DNA of 64,000 nucleotides from Phaeosaccion multiseriatum (GCA_965112735.1 OZ218954.1:496001-560000); one strand, 5' to 3'. Numbered from the stretch's first letter, positions 1 through 14,309 are shown. Made by a program: numbers and translations. The notes: generated by a model from the letters alone, not told the origin.

Positions 1-333
1 CCGCCCTCGTGTCCGTCAACGACCAGACCGAAGACGAACACGTCAAGGCTCTCATCCCAGATATCAACAACGCCCATGTCTGGGTTAGCTTCGAGCGGGA
101 AGCAGGCACCACCCGCAGCACAACAGCGTTCAAGTGGGCAGACGGCACGGCGACGGCGGAGAACACGATGGCGGACGATGAATGGGGCTGGAAGACCAAC
201 CAGCCGAACAGTAGGGGCAACGACCAGCTCTGCGGCTCGTATTACTTCGGAGGCGGCCTGGAGCCCGGCTGGAGCGATGTTCCCTGCAGCGACCCTGGCC
301 CTGTGGCTGGCTTCGTCTGCGAGCGAGGCATAG
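1..333 (+). CDS. C-type lectin domain exon 1 (partial at window edge)
   Basis: Read in frame from base 3, this is the C-terminal two thirds of a C-type lectin-like domain. It shows HVWVSFERE, the long-loop motif NQPN, the calcium-site-like GWSDVPC and the terminal FVCERG. The exon ends in phase 1 before gtgcgtaag at 334. QPN sits where classical lectins have EPN (mannose type) or QPD (galactose type), so carbohydrate binding is plausible but its specificity is open. Confidence 0.8.
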   Translation, partial: PPSCPSTTRPKTNTSRLSSQISTTPMSGLASSGKQAPPAAQQRSSGQTARRRRRTRWRTMNGAGRPTSRTVGATTSSAARITSEAAWSPAGAMFPAATLALWLASSASEA

Positions 334-629
334 GTGCGTAAGGTAGTGGCCTGAAGAGGGCTTGGTTGGAAGTGGCGGTACCACACTATTGCGCGCGCGT
401 TGCTTAAAGGGGAAACGCCCTCTTCATCCTCTTCCACCTCGCCTCTCCTTCTTCATGTTGTAGGTTGTTCACGATCATCACCACCTCCTCCTAGTCCACC
501 ATCTCTTGCTCTACAGCCCCCCCCCCCCCCCTCTTCCCCGCTTGAAGGGAAAGCGCCTTTTCCTCCTCATCCCCGCTCCTGCTCTTCCTCCACCTCCACC
601 ACCTCCTCCTCCTCCTCCTCCTCCTCCTC

Positions 630-695
<66 letters not shown>

Positions 696-1702
696 CACCA
701 ACTCTTCCACCACCACATCCTCCTCCCCCGCCTCCTCCTCCAACAAGTATTCCACCCCCCTCTCTTCCCCTTCTGGTCTAACCTCTTAGTCTGCATCGTA
801 TTTCGGGCCCTTAGGCACTGATTTGAATTCACCCGCCCCCCAACACACCCTTCCGCTGCTACTCGTGTCTTCCTCCTTTTGCTCGCGTCTTCCTCCTGCT
901 GCCGTGCGGCCTGCTTCACTTGCGGCCGCTACTCCTCGAATGGTTGTGACACACCATGGGTGGCTGTCACTGAGCAGTGGACTTCACCCAGAGCAATACC
1001 TACACCTCTTCGGCCTCGGAGTACTTCTACGTCCCTCAGCCTGGCGTCACTCGTGACCAAGCGACTGCCCGGTGTGAGCTGAATGGGGCCGCCCTCGTGT
1101 CCGTCAACGACCAGACCGAAGACGAATACGTCAAGGGACTCATCCCAAGTATCAACGAGTTCGAAGATGACCATGTCTGGGTTAGCTTCGAGCGGGACCC
1201 AGGTACCACCCTCAGCACAACGGCATTCAGGTGGGCAGACGGAACGACAACGCCGGACGTTATGGCGGACGATGATGGATGGGGCTGGAAGACCGGCCAG
1301 CCGAACGATGCCGGCAAAGGTCAGCGCTGCGGCTCGTATTTTTTCGGAGGCAGCGGGGGGCCCGGCTGGAGCGATGATCCCTGCAGCGGCACTGCGGTTG
1401 GCTTCGTCTGCGAGCGAGGCATAGGTGCGTAAGGTAGTGGCCTGAAGAGGGCTTGGTTGGAAGTGGCAGTACCACACTATTGCGCGCGCGTTGCTTCAGG
1501 GGGAAACGCCCTCTTCATCCTCTTCCACCTCGCTCCTCCTTCTTCATGTTGTAGGCTGTTCACGATCATCACCACCTCCTCCTAGTCCACCATCTCTTGC
1601 TCTACAAGCCCCCCCCCCCCCCTCTTCCCCGCTTGAAGGGAAAGCGCCTTTTCCTCCTCATCCCCGCTCCTGCTCTTCCTCCACCTCCACCACCTCCTCC
1701 TC

Positions 1703-1759
<57 letters not shown>

Positions 1760-2769
1760 CACCAACTCTTCCACCACCACATCCTCCTCCCCCGCCTCCT
1801 CCTCCAACAAGTATTCCACCCCCCTCTCTTCCCCTTCTGGTCTAACCTCTTAGTCTGCATCGTATTTCGGGCCCTTAGGCACTGATTTGAATTCACCCGC
1901 CCCCCAACACACCCTTCCGCTGCTACTCGTGTCTTCCTCCTTTTGCTCGCGTCTTCCTCCTGCTGCCGTGCGGCCTGCTTCACTTGCGGCCGCTACTCCT
2001 CGAATGGTTGTGACACACCATGGGTGGCTGTCACTGAGCAGTGGACTTCACCCAGAGCAATACCTACACCTCTTCGGCCTCGGAGTACTTCTACGTCCCT
2101 CAGCCTGGCGTCACTCGTGACCAAGCGACTGCCCGGTGTGAGCTGAATGGGGCCGCCCTCGTGTCCGTCAACGACCAGACCGAAGACGAATACGTCAAGG
2201 GACTCATCCCAAGTATCAACGAGTTCGAAGATGACCATGTCTGGGTTAGCTTCGAGCGGGACCCAGGTACCACCCTCAGCACAACGGCATTCAGGTGGGC
2301 AGACGGAACGACAACGCCGGACGTTATGGCGGACGATGATGGATGGGGCTGGAAGACCGGCCAGCCGAACGATGCCGGCAAAGGTCAGCGCTGCGGCTCG
2401 TATTTTTTCGGAGGCAGCGGGGGGCCCGGCTGGAGCGATGATCCCTGCAGCGGCACTGCGGTTGGCTTCGTCTGCGAGCGAGGCATAGGTGCGTAAGGTA
2501 GTGGCCTGAAGAGGGCTTGGTTGGAAGTGGCAGTACCACACTATTGCGCGCGCGTTGCTTCAGGGGGAAACGCCCTCTTCATCCTCTTCCACCTCGCTCC
2601 TCCTTCTTCATGTTGTAGGCTGTTCACGATCATCACCACCTCTTCCTAGTCCACCATCTCTTGCTCTACAAGCCCCCCCCCCCCCCTCTTCCCCGCTTGA
2701 AGGGAAAGCGCCTTTTCCTCCTCATCCCCGCTCCTGCTCTTCCTCCACCTCCACCACCTCCTCCTCCTC

Positions 2770-2811
<42 letters not shown>

Positions 2812-5800
2812 CACCAACTCTTCCACCACCACATCCTCCTCCCCCGCCTCCTCCTCCAACAAGTATTCCACCCCCCTCTCTTCCCCTTCTGGTCTAACCT
2901 CTTAGTCTGCATCGTATTTCGGGCCCTTAGGCACTGATTTGAATTCACCCGCCCCCCAACACACCCTTCCGCTGCTACTCGTGTCTTCCTCCTTTTGCTC
3001 GCGTCTTCCTCCTGCTGCCGTGCGGCCTGCTTCACTTGCGGCCCCTACTCCTCGAATGGTTGTGACACACCATGGGTGGCTGTCACTGAGCAGTGGACTT
3101 CACCCAGAGCAATACCTACACCTCTTCGGCCTCGGAGTACTTCTACGTCCCTCAGCCTGGCGTCACTCGCGACCAAGCGACTGCCCGGTGTGAGCTGAAT
3201 GGGGCCGCCCTCGTGTCCGTCAACGACCAGACCGAAGACGAATACGTCAAGGGACTCATCCCAAATATCAACGAGTTCGAAGATGACCATGTCTGGGTTA
3301 GCTTCGAGCGGGAACGAGGCACTGCCAATGGCAAAACAGCATTCACGTGGGCAGAGGGCACGGCGACGGCGGACTAAACGGTGACAGAAGATGGTTGGGG
3401 CTGGAAGGACCGCCAGCCGAACAGTAGCGGCGACAAGCAGCTCTGCGGCTCGTATTACTTCGGAGGCGACCTTGTGCCCGGCTGGAGCGATATTCCCTGC
3501 AGCGACCCTGCGGTTGGCTTCGTCTGCGAGCGAAGCAAAGGTGCGTGAGCAAATCTCAGTGTTCTGAAGAGGACTTGGTTGGACGTGGTGGTAACACACA
3601 AAGGCCGCGTGCGGCTTCAGGGGGAGACGCTTTCTTCATCCCCGCTCCTCCTCCTCCTCCCCCTGGTCCTCCTCCTCCTCCTCCTCCTCCTCCTCCTCCT
3701 CCTCCTCCTCCTCCTCCTCCTCCTCCTCCTCCTCCTCCTCACTTACGCGCTGTCCGTAGTCGCGGAACATGTGTGCTGGCCTTGTCGAGTAGCCTATGCC
3801 ATGCCCTCCTCCTCCTTTGCCCTCTTTCCTCCCTCTCCCTTCGTATGCGATAGGTCAAAGTACCACCCCCCTTATCCTCCTCCTCCGGCTTCGACAGGGC
3901 TGTGTGCTTTGATCTATCGCGGGCACCGCCTGACAATGACGCCTACTCCTTGTTTCACTCCCATCTGCTCTTTGCCTGTTCACACTGCCTTCCCTCTTCG
4001 AACGCATGTGCGTTCGCTCGGGTGGCTCCGTGGATGGCTGCCCTTGGGACCATTGTGCACTCTCTTCTGCTTGCTCGCCTGTGCCAAGATCCCGGCAAGT
4101 AAGTGCCCCTCTGAGAAGGAGAGCTCCCCATGGACCCTTCCTTTTCTCCTCACCTTACTGAGCCACCCCTCCTGCTGCCTAAATGTCGAAGTGCAGACAG
4201 CCCATCAACTCCAGCGCATGCGAGGTCTCCGTCTTACATGTCGGTGCCCTCCCTCCCCCCGCCCTGCCCTCGCTACTCATGTGCCCTAACTCTGACAGGC
4301 AGGTCGTGATTGAAGTGCTCCAGGCGGACACTAACCCTGGGCCTGATGGTATCCTCAATCTGGCTGAAGTTGCTTGTTATGATGGCGGCAGCACGAAGAT
4401 TCCGCTGGACGGCATCACCTTGAGCTCCCTCTACAGACCCTCCACGTTTCTTGCCACTCGATGCACCGACGACGACGACACAACCTTCTGTCACTCCGAC
4501 GGGCACGCAAGAGAACCCGGCCGCCTCACTCTGAGCCTTTCCGGCGGAGCTGACCAACCCATCGCGTACTGCGAGGTCACAAACCGTCTCGATTGCCAGA
4601 CATGCAAGGACCGCATCAACGGCGCGAGCTTCAAGATCCTCGACGCGGACGGCACTACTGAGCTCTACGCCAGCACTTTCCCCTCACCCGCACAGGACTC
4701 ATACACTTTCGGTAAGTACACGTGGCTGCGTCATGCTCCCGCGGGGTGGGGGGGGCGAGTAGAGGGCGATCAATACTTAGCTGCCATGGTTGAGCTGCTC
4801 TTCGATCATTTCCCCGCCGTAGCTAAATGTCGAAGCCATACAAGCAAAATTACTCTGGCGTGCCGCTCACGCCCTCCCCCCCCCCGTTGGGCTGCTCACT
4901 GCTGCCTGCCCTGTTCGCCCGCATGTGTGCTTCACGGCTCGGCGCATGGGCGCTGACGGCCCTTTGTGAACCACTGTGCACCCTCCTGCTCTGCTGTGCC
5001 TATCGTAGAGGTTGGCAAGTAAGTACCCCCTCTGCGAAACGGAGTGAACAGCCAGAGCTCGCTATGGACCTTCCCTTTCTCGTCATTTCATTGAGCCACT
5101 CCCGCTACTGCCTACTCGAAGCGCAGATGACGTCATCACTAAATGCACGTTGCGAAACGCCCGTTTTGCCTGTCGATGCCCTCCCCCCCCCCCCGCTCTG
5201 ACAGGCAAGTCATCATCGAAGTGCCTCCGGCGGACGCTAGCACTGGGGATGAGGGTGTCCTTAATCTGGCAGAAGTCGAATGTTACGATGGCAGCAATGC
5301 TAAGATTCCGCTGGACGGCATCACCTTGAGCTCTACCAACCAAGACAAGTTTTCAGCTGAGAACTGCAACGACGGCACCAAGGACGACAAGGACAACTTC
5401 TGTCACTCCGGCGCAGGGGATACCGCTCCCCGCCTCACTCTCTACCTTTCTGGCGGACGTGACCAAGTCGTCACGTACTGCCAGGTCACCAACCGTCTCA
5501 GTACTTGCTGCAAGGACCGCATCAACGGCGCGAGCTTCAAGATCCTCGACGCGGACGGCACTACTGAGCTCTACGCCAGCACTTTCCCCTCACCCGCAGA
5601 GGACTCATACACTTTCGGTACATTGGGGAGGGAAGAGGGAGATTGGTATTTTATGCGTGCCTTTGAGTGCCACCCTCCTTTACTGTATTCAGCCGTCAGT
5701 CCTGTTGTCGGACGTGGAGCAATGCTGCGCCTCTCTCCCCCCACCTTCCCTTCGTCTGGACTGCGTGTGCCTCAGACTCAATCTCAGCCCTGTTCCCCTC

Positions 5801-8800
5801 CTGCTCTGTAATCGGCATGCCCATTGGACGATCAATCCCCACTTGCCGGCAGCTTGCTACTCACTTCCCTTTGTGCTTCTTGTTTCCTTTGCCGCTCCGC
5901 GCCTTTTCCCCACCTCCTTCCCCTGGACCTACCATGACTTACAGGCATTACCAGGGAGGCGATCTGCAAGCTCGGCGGTGGAGCATACGACACATCCTCC
6001 GACACGTGCACCTGCCCTTCTGTGACCCCCCTCAATCCACTTGTGTGTAGGGGACAGGTCTGCCAGGTGGGTGCGGCCGGTTGCGCCTTTCACCAGCGCT
6101 TCTCACCAAGTGCTTGACTCGCCCCGCCCAATGCACTTCCTGCGCTCTTTGCCACTACATTGAGGCTCTCTCTCTACACCAACAGCCTGTTGCCTACCAC
6201 TCTTCCTGTACCCCCTGTATCTATCTGCGTGTAGAGTTGCTGTCCCCTTCCTCGGAAGAGGGGCTAGGCGGTGTCAACGCCTTCACCATACCAATCTCTC
6301 TTTCGAGGAAGTGGGCACATGACTGACTTTTGTTCCGCCGCTCCACTTGACCCCGTTGCGCTGTGCTGCCTCCCTTCTTCTCGCTCTGCCACAAACCGCT
6401 CGCCTTCCCTCATACCACGGTCACGACTCACCAAAACATCCGCAACGATTGGTTGGCTGGGCCGCACCGCGAACGTGTCCCCTGTGCCCCCTGTCTACTG
6501 CTCGTCCTCACGGCGGCCTGTGGTTGGCTCCCTCGCCACCCTCCTTCTGCTGACACTGCTGCTCTTCACTGCCACGCCCTTCGCATTTTTTCCTGATGGC
6601 TGCTTTGCTTCTTCGACGTCACAGGGCACCACTTTTGTGGTGAGTGTAAGTGTTTGCTATCGCTCATCCCATCCGCCGTTTGGACTGCCTCACGCCAGGC
6701 AGCCAGGGGCTGAGAAGTGGTTCTGGCTGAGTGGGGCCTCCGCCGCTTGTTGATTGACCTTTCATTTTATTAGTGCGGGGCAGCCAGCTGCATTCTTTGC
6801 GACAACTTTAGCACTTACCTGGCCTTCGTGCCAGTCTAAGCCTGCGCCGTCGCTGTCGGCCAGGGTCAGGTCCCCCTTCTTCTCCCCCCCCCCCCCTTCG
6901 GCTGCTTTCATACTCATGCATCATGTCGACTCTGCTCACTCCGCCCCTATCTCTCTTGTCCCCACCTCACAATGCTGCCCATCCTGAAGAACTGCGCTGT
7001 TTCCTGCACGGAAAGCGGCAGCTGCGAGGTGAGTCCGTCTTGGCATGGGGGGGTAGTAGACGTTACACACGAGTTAACGGGGACAGGGCGTTGCGGTGCC
7101 TCTCCACCTTCTCGCGCCCCCTCCTTCCCACCCCATTTTCTCTCATGCTTGCTCTGCTAGTCTATGTTCGATTGGTCTCCTCGCTGTGTGTGTGGTCATC
7201 GTGTCTCGCGGCCTCCTTTCTGTTTGTCACTTCCGCTTCTCGCTCCTGTGCGTTCCTCGTATCCTGGCGAGCAAGCCTTGTACCCTTGGCCCTCTCCCCA
7301 TGTCTTGCTTTGCGTGCACCTGGCTGGGTCCAGACGAAGCGAAAGTGGACGGGGCGGATGGTATTCTCCTGTTCATCCTCTCGAAAGCGCTCTCCCAACA
7401 CTTGATTGCTCTCTGTGACCTCGCCCCAACCGCCCTCTGCAGAGTGTTGTCCTGCTGGGAAGTTCCTACGCCAATTGCGGCGCAGCCAATGCTTGTAGTG
7501 GCCTTGAGGTGTGTGTGTCACAAATGAGAGGGGGTGGGGGAAAGCCAAGCACGCCGCCGGCCGTGGACGTCCATGAGGTTTTTCTGTAACCGTAACCGCA
7601 TCTCTGCTGTCTCCTCCGTCGCTCTCTGTCATGCCTCGCGCCGCTGTGAACAACAGACCGAGGACGAAGCATGCTGCGTAGGACAGGGATGGTAGGTGAT
7701 CGCAGCAGAGTGTGCTTGCTGTGCGTGTCCTTGGCGGCGTGGGAGGGCTGTACGAGCTGTTGGCGAACCCCCCCCCACACGCGGTCGGGCCCTCGCATTT
7801 GATCTCGCTCTCTCTCCTCCTTTGTGCGCTCACGTTTGTCTGCGTTCTGCCGTGCCGACTCCGTGTCGTTTCCCGTGAATCCTCTATCCTTGCGACTTCA
7901 ATCGTACCAAAAAGCCCTTCTGCTGGGGATAGTCCCCTCACCATGTGTGTAGGTAAGAACGGAGTTGATAACATGCGGGCGGCATGGGCTTTGATGCTGT
8001 TACTACACACTGAGCACCTCCGAGTGGTCACTCGCTGCTCATTGCCTTGCTGACTGACAACGTTCGCTAACTGGCTGTTTCTGTCCTTTTCCCTTCCACA
8101 CCTCGTCCTGGTGGTGGTTTTGCTCTCCTCATGCCACCCTCTTTGCCGCTCCGCTGGTGGGCGGCGTGGCTTGCTTCTCATCCCCTAACTTGGCGTCATG
8201 CTCATGCTGCTGGGTTGTGTGCTTCCTTGTGATGCAGACACCGACGGAGATGGGATTGTGGACACGGCGGACAAGCGAGTGGACGCTGCAGGAGGGTGTG
8301 TGCGAGTGTGTGCGTGCGTGCCAGCTATTCTTCCCCCGAGTTCCCCAAAGGCCTCCAAGCAATGAGCCGTTTGATCGGTTTCAGGCGCAGTCATAAAATG
8401 GCCGTGCCCGGGCTGGTATCCGACCACTGACTGCCATACATTGCCTCCTCCCCTTTGCCCTGTGCAGTTGCCCTGAGGTTGCAAACGCTGATCAACAAGA
8501 CCTCGACGGCGACGGAGAAGGAGATGCTTGTGATGGTGAGGGATGGGTCTTAAAAAAGCAGTGGCGACGGAAAAACCCTGTCCTTTGTGAGCACTGCTCT
8601 GCGTGATGGCAAACTGACTTTCCCACCTCGTTGCGTGTGACACTCCGTGGTCTGATGGCGCCCTCTTTGCTGCTCTACTGGTGGGCGGCGCGGTGTGCTT
8701 CTCATCCTCTAACTTGTTATGGTCATTCCTCTTCCTTCTCATCATCCAGACACCGACGGAGACGGGATTGTGGACGCTGAGGACAAGTGAGTGCACTGAG

Positions 8801-11800
8801 ATATGGAGAGAATCGAAGTGGAGTGATGCCGTGCTTACGAGTGTTGCGCGTGTGTGCGTGCGCAACGCCCCCGTGTGTCGAAGAGGGTCCACACTGACTG
8901 CAGTACTTCCTCCCCCCCTCGTGCCGACTCCTCGCAGCTGCCCGTTCACAGCCAACTCCAACCAACAAGACAGCAATAATGACGGAGTAGGAGACGCGTG
9001 TGGTGAGAAACGGCAGGGTTCGGGGAGAAGCACTCCATTCTGCACGTCCAAACTTAGACTCTACAGCCATCTGCAGCGCGTTGCCCCTCGTCTTGTGCTC
9101 TCGCGTTCCTCCTCCTCCTCCTCCTCCTCCTATACCTCCTAGCTATGCCTCCTATACCTCCTCCGCCTCCTCCTCCTCCTCCTCCTCCTCCTCCTCCTCC
9201 TCCTCCTCCTCATCCTCATCCTCATCCTCTTCCTCCTCCGCCTCCTCATCCTCCTCCTCCCCCTTCCTCCTCTATGCTTGTGGTGATGGTGAGGGATGGT
9301 TGGTCTTGTTGGAGGGGGTTTTAGGGTGGCTGGCGCTCTGCTATTTATTGAGCACTGCTCTGTCTGTTGGCAAGCTGACTTTCCCACCTCGTTGTGCATG
9401 ACACTGTATCATGGTCTGATGGTACCATCCTTGCCACTCTGCTGGTGGGCCGTGTGGCTTGCTTCTCATCGCCGAACTTGTTATCATGCTCATGCTGCTG
9501 GGATGTGTGCTTCCTTGTGATCCAGACACCGACGGAGACGGGATTGTGGACGCTGAGGACAAGTGAGTGGACGCTGCAGGAGGGTGTGTGCGTGTGTGCG
9601 TGCGTGCGTGCCAGCTTTTCTGCCCCCGAGTTCCCCAAAGGCCTCCAATGAGCCGTTTGATCGGTTTCAGGCGCAGTTATAAAATGGCGGTGCCCTGGTA
9701 TCCGACCACTGACTTCCATGCATTGCCTCCCCCCCTTTGCCCTGTGCAGTTGCCCTGAGGTTGCAAACGCTGATCAACAAGACCTCGACGGAGACGGAGA
9801 AGGAGATGCTTGTGATGGTGAGGGATGGGTCTTAAAAAAGAAGTGGCGAGGGAAAGACCCTGTCCTTTGTGAGCACTGCTCTGCGTGATGGCAAGCTGAC
9901 TTTCCCACCTCGTTGCGTGTGACACTCCATGGTCTGATGGTGCCCTCTTTGCTGCTCTGCTGGTGGGCGGCGCGGTGTGCTTCTCATCACCGAACTTGTC
10001 ATCATGCTCATGCTGCTGGGATGTGTGCTTCCTTATCACCCAGACATCGACGGAGACGGGATTGTGGACGCTGAGGACAAGTGAGTGGACGCTGCAGGAG
10101 GGCGTGTGCGTGTGTGTGTGTGCGTGCCAGGTTTTTTGCCCACGAGTGCGCCAAAGGCTTCCAATGGGCCGTTTGTTCGGTTTCAGGCGCAGTCATAAAA
10201 TGGCCGTGCCCTGGCTGGTAGCTATCTGACCACTGACTGCCATGCATTGCCTCCTCCCCTTTGCCCTGTGCAGTTGCCCTGAGGTTGCAAACGCTGATCA
10301 AAAAGACTTCGACGGAGACGGAGAAGGAGATGTTTGTGATGATGGTGAGGGATGGTTCTTAAAGGAAGTGGGGAGGAGGGAAAAACCCTGTCCTTTGTGA
10401 GCACTGCTCTGCGTGATGGCAAGCTGACTTTCCCACCTCGTTGCGTGTGGCACCCCATGGTCTGATGGTACCCTCCTCCTCGCCGCTCTGCTGGTGGCTG
10501 GGCGGCGCGGTGTGCTTCTCATCCTCTAACTTGTTGTGGTCATGCCGCTGGGTTGTGTGCTTCCTTCTCATCATCCAGACACCGACGGAGACGGGATTGT
10601 GGACGCTAAGGACAAGTAAGTGACCGCTGTAGGAGGTGCGCGTGCGTGCGTGTGTATATGCTGCTGCTGCTGCTACTGCTACTGCTGCTACTGCTGCTAC
10701 TGCTGCTGCTACTGCTGCTGCTGCTGCGGGCAACCCTCCTGGCTGGCCTGTGTGTAGCCCAAGTGGCCTGCCTCAGGCCTGAACCCCCCTTCTGCGGAGG
10801 AGGTCACGCGTTAACCGCTTACGCCCCCCCTTCTCTCCGGCCGAATCCGCTGTGGATGTCCCTTGTTGTAGCTGCCCCTATTTGCCCAACCCGACCCAAG
10901 AGGATGTGAACGACTGTATAGGTGAGAAAGGGGACGGCAGAAGAGAAGAAGTACAGGCTACAGGAGGGGTGGGGGAGGTGTGAACCTTGTCGAGGGGCGC
11001 TTCGAGTAGAACATGCAAGTCCTTCGAACAACATGAGGCCCTGTGGCCTGACTGTGGTCTAACTGTGGTCTGACGGTAGCAACAAGGGTGTGCGTAATCG
11101 GTCCTGATCCTCCCATCTGCTCCTTGCTGCTTCCTGACTGGCATCTAAACTCCACACCCTCGGTGTTTACATGCTCGGGGCCTCTTTTTGCTTGTGCTGT
11201 GCTGTGCTGTGCTCTCCATGTTACTTTTTGCCCACATTGTACGCCAGCCCTGAGCGAGCTGTGCACGGAGTCATACATTCCTATCAGCGCGAACGACGGC
11301 AGATTGAGGTCATGCACGTGTACCTCTAATTCTGATCAAGTGGACTGTACCGGCTCGTTTTGCCAGGTGCGTGCGCAGCCAGGCAGGGCATCGACTCACC
11401 AGCGAATGGATGGGCCCCGTGCGCTCCTTGCTTGCTCGTTGACTCATTGAGTCCTCGACCGAGACTCTTTGAACCCTCTGCTGATGCGTGGTAGCTACTG
11501 CTGTTGCTCTGTGAGTCTTGGCATTTGTATGGCTGTGAGTAAGCGAACCCTTCTGACACGCACTTTCTTGCCTCTTGACGTGGCTGGTGCCTCTGCCTTG
11601 CCCTTGCTTGGCACCTGCGGCGTCTGTCTACACTGTGCGGCCGGCCCCGTCCTCATGTTGTTGGGTATCGCGCGCGCATGGGGTTCGTCGGACATGGTCC
11701 TTCTCCACTCGTACCCGCGGCCGCGTCTCCTCCTCGCCTCAACAGAGGACGGTGTTTAAGGTGAGGAAGCGACGAGTGTTTGCATGATCATCTTTCTTGT

Positions 11801-14309
11801 TGCAACGCACCCTCGTCCTTGCGCCGCCATTTTGATGTTTGCATGTATGTACGGACCCACCCTCATCCTAACACCCCAACACCCCGCTGCTTCCCTTCGT
11901 CCTGCTTTCTCATGTCCGTCATGACATGCGGCTGCTTCCTTCCGCCCCTGGCTGGGGCCCACCTCGCCTCTGCTCAAACGTCATGAAGAAATGCGCCGTG
12001 ACCTGTTTGGATGATTCCAGCTGCCGAGTGAGTGAGCAAGTCTCTTGTAGCAGCTACTGGCCCCTCATGAGTCACCCCAAGAACTCCACTCTTGTTGCCC
12101 GTCCGACTACTAGATTTTAGGTTTTGTGTCATAGCGACCCTCCTGTGGCACAGGGCCCATACGTTGAGCCTTTCTCCTCTCCTGACCTCCCCCCTGTGCC
12201 CCTCCTCTGCTGCTGGTCTTCTGCCCCCTTTTCTCTTCAACACACACCCTGCTCCACACAGAATGCAAATTTCCAAGGCGATTCCAGGGCCGACTGCTCA
12301 GGGAAGGAATCCTGTACGGTGAGTTCTCCGTCCGCTCTCGCTGCCTGCTTGGCCGATTGTGTATCTTAGCTTACTTGTGTCGTACCAGCCACTGGCGGCA
12401 CACACTCCAGGCCTCCCCCCTAGCTATCCAGACCCCCCCCCCTGTGCCCCTCGCTCTGGCTGCTGGCCTCCTGCCCTCTTTTCTCATCAACACACACCCT
12501 GCCTGCTCCACACAGAGTGCCATTTTTGGCGATTCGACCGCAACCTGCTCAGGGGAGGACTCCTGTTACGTGAGTTCTCAGTCCGCTCTCGCTACCTGCT
12601 TCACCGATTGTGTATCTTAGCTTACTTGTGTCGTACCAGCCACTGGCGGCACACACTCCAGGCCTCCCCCCTATCCTGACCCCCCCCCCCCTGTGCCCCT
12701 CGCTCTGCTGGCCTCCTGCCCTCTTTTCTCATCCACACACACCCTGCCTGCTCCACACAGAATGCCAATTTTTTTGGCGTTTCGGCCGTAACCTGCTCAG
12801 GGTTGAGCTCCTGTTACGTGAGTTCTAAGTCCGCTCTCGCTGCCTGCTTGGCCGATTGGGTATCTTACTTGTGTCGTACCACTGGCTGGGCTGGCGGCAC
12901 ACACTCCGGGCCTCCCCCCTGTGCCCCTCTCCTGACCTCCCCCCTGTGCCCCTCTGCTGACCTCGCACACCCGCCCTCTTGTCTCATCAACGCCCACCCT
13001 GGCTGCTCCCCTCGAAGCAGTCTGAGGACTTGCTTTGTGCTTTGATGGCAATTCGATGGCAGCCAAGTGCCAACATGCGCCGAACCTTACTCCTGAGCCC
13101 TGTTTTGTGCTTAGCTAGTCTCAGCCCACGTTCGCTCTCGTAACCTGGCTAATTCTGTGGCTTACTTCTATCGCACCGCCGCTGAAGGGCCCATGCCTCA
13201 AGCCTTGCTCCTGCCTCTCCTGACCTCCCCTCTGTGCCCCTGGCCTCTTGCTGACTCACGTCGTCAATCGCTCCCCACACAGTTTGCTAACGTTTATGCG
13301 TCGGCCGCCATGTGCACGGGTGGATCGGCCTGCCGTTATCTCAGGGTGTGTGTGTATAAGGAAGGGCCAGTCCATGCAAGGGGAAGCAAGTACAAGAGAC
13401 ACGCTTGTAGCTACGCCCCAGATGACGTGATATGTGATACGATGACTGACCATCCATCCGCGCCTGTCTCCCGCGTTTCCTTGTATCACTCTCGGCTGTG
13501 GCCAATAGCTTCAAGGGAGTGGATCATGCTGCGCGGCCACGAGGGGAGGACAATGGTAAGTGGGTAGTCGCAGGCAGAGTGCCTTTGAGGAGTGCATTTA
13601 CTCTCCTGCAGGGGCTGAGGGTTGGCCAATAAGTCAAGGAGCGCCAACCCCACACCCTCGCGCTTACACCCCCCCCCCCCCTCCCTTTGCTCCTGTCTTT
13701 GTGCGTTGATGCCTGGTGTCGTTTGGTGAACTCTCCTTTCCCTTCTTGAACCCCGCCCGTGTGCATCCCTGCAACTGTTTAGCCCCCGAATTGGGCCCCG
13801 CATAGTACCCGGGAGAAAGTGTAAAGGTAAGCATGAGCGAGAAGGGGAGGGAAGGGACAGAGCTGAGGATGACGTATGCACCTTCATCTCGTCGCTCCTC
13901 GATACGTGCTGCTTGCTTTTCATGGCCGCACAGCCAGTGAGCTCTTCGGATTCTTTTGTCGTGGCGGCCCCACCCATTGCCCTCCACAGTCTGACGATCG
14001 TTTCTCTCATGCGCTTGTCTTGTTAATGCCCTACTGGGTCGCTCCCCACCCCCTCCTGCCATGGCGTGCGTCTCGTGCGGCGGTGGCGGCCCTCCTGTTT
14101 ACAGACACCGATGGTGACGGCGTTCATGACCCTTGGGACAAGTGAGTGGTTTAAATTCATTCTATGCATTTCGGACCGACTTGACAGGCAGGAGTGGATC
14201 GCGTTGCTTGTGCGTGTGGGTGTGTGCTGCGTGGCCTGGGTGCGCCCCCCCAGCAGCGCATTTAACTGTGGCCTGCGTTCGTAGCCCTGCTTTTCATGGC
14301 TATCCGCCG

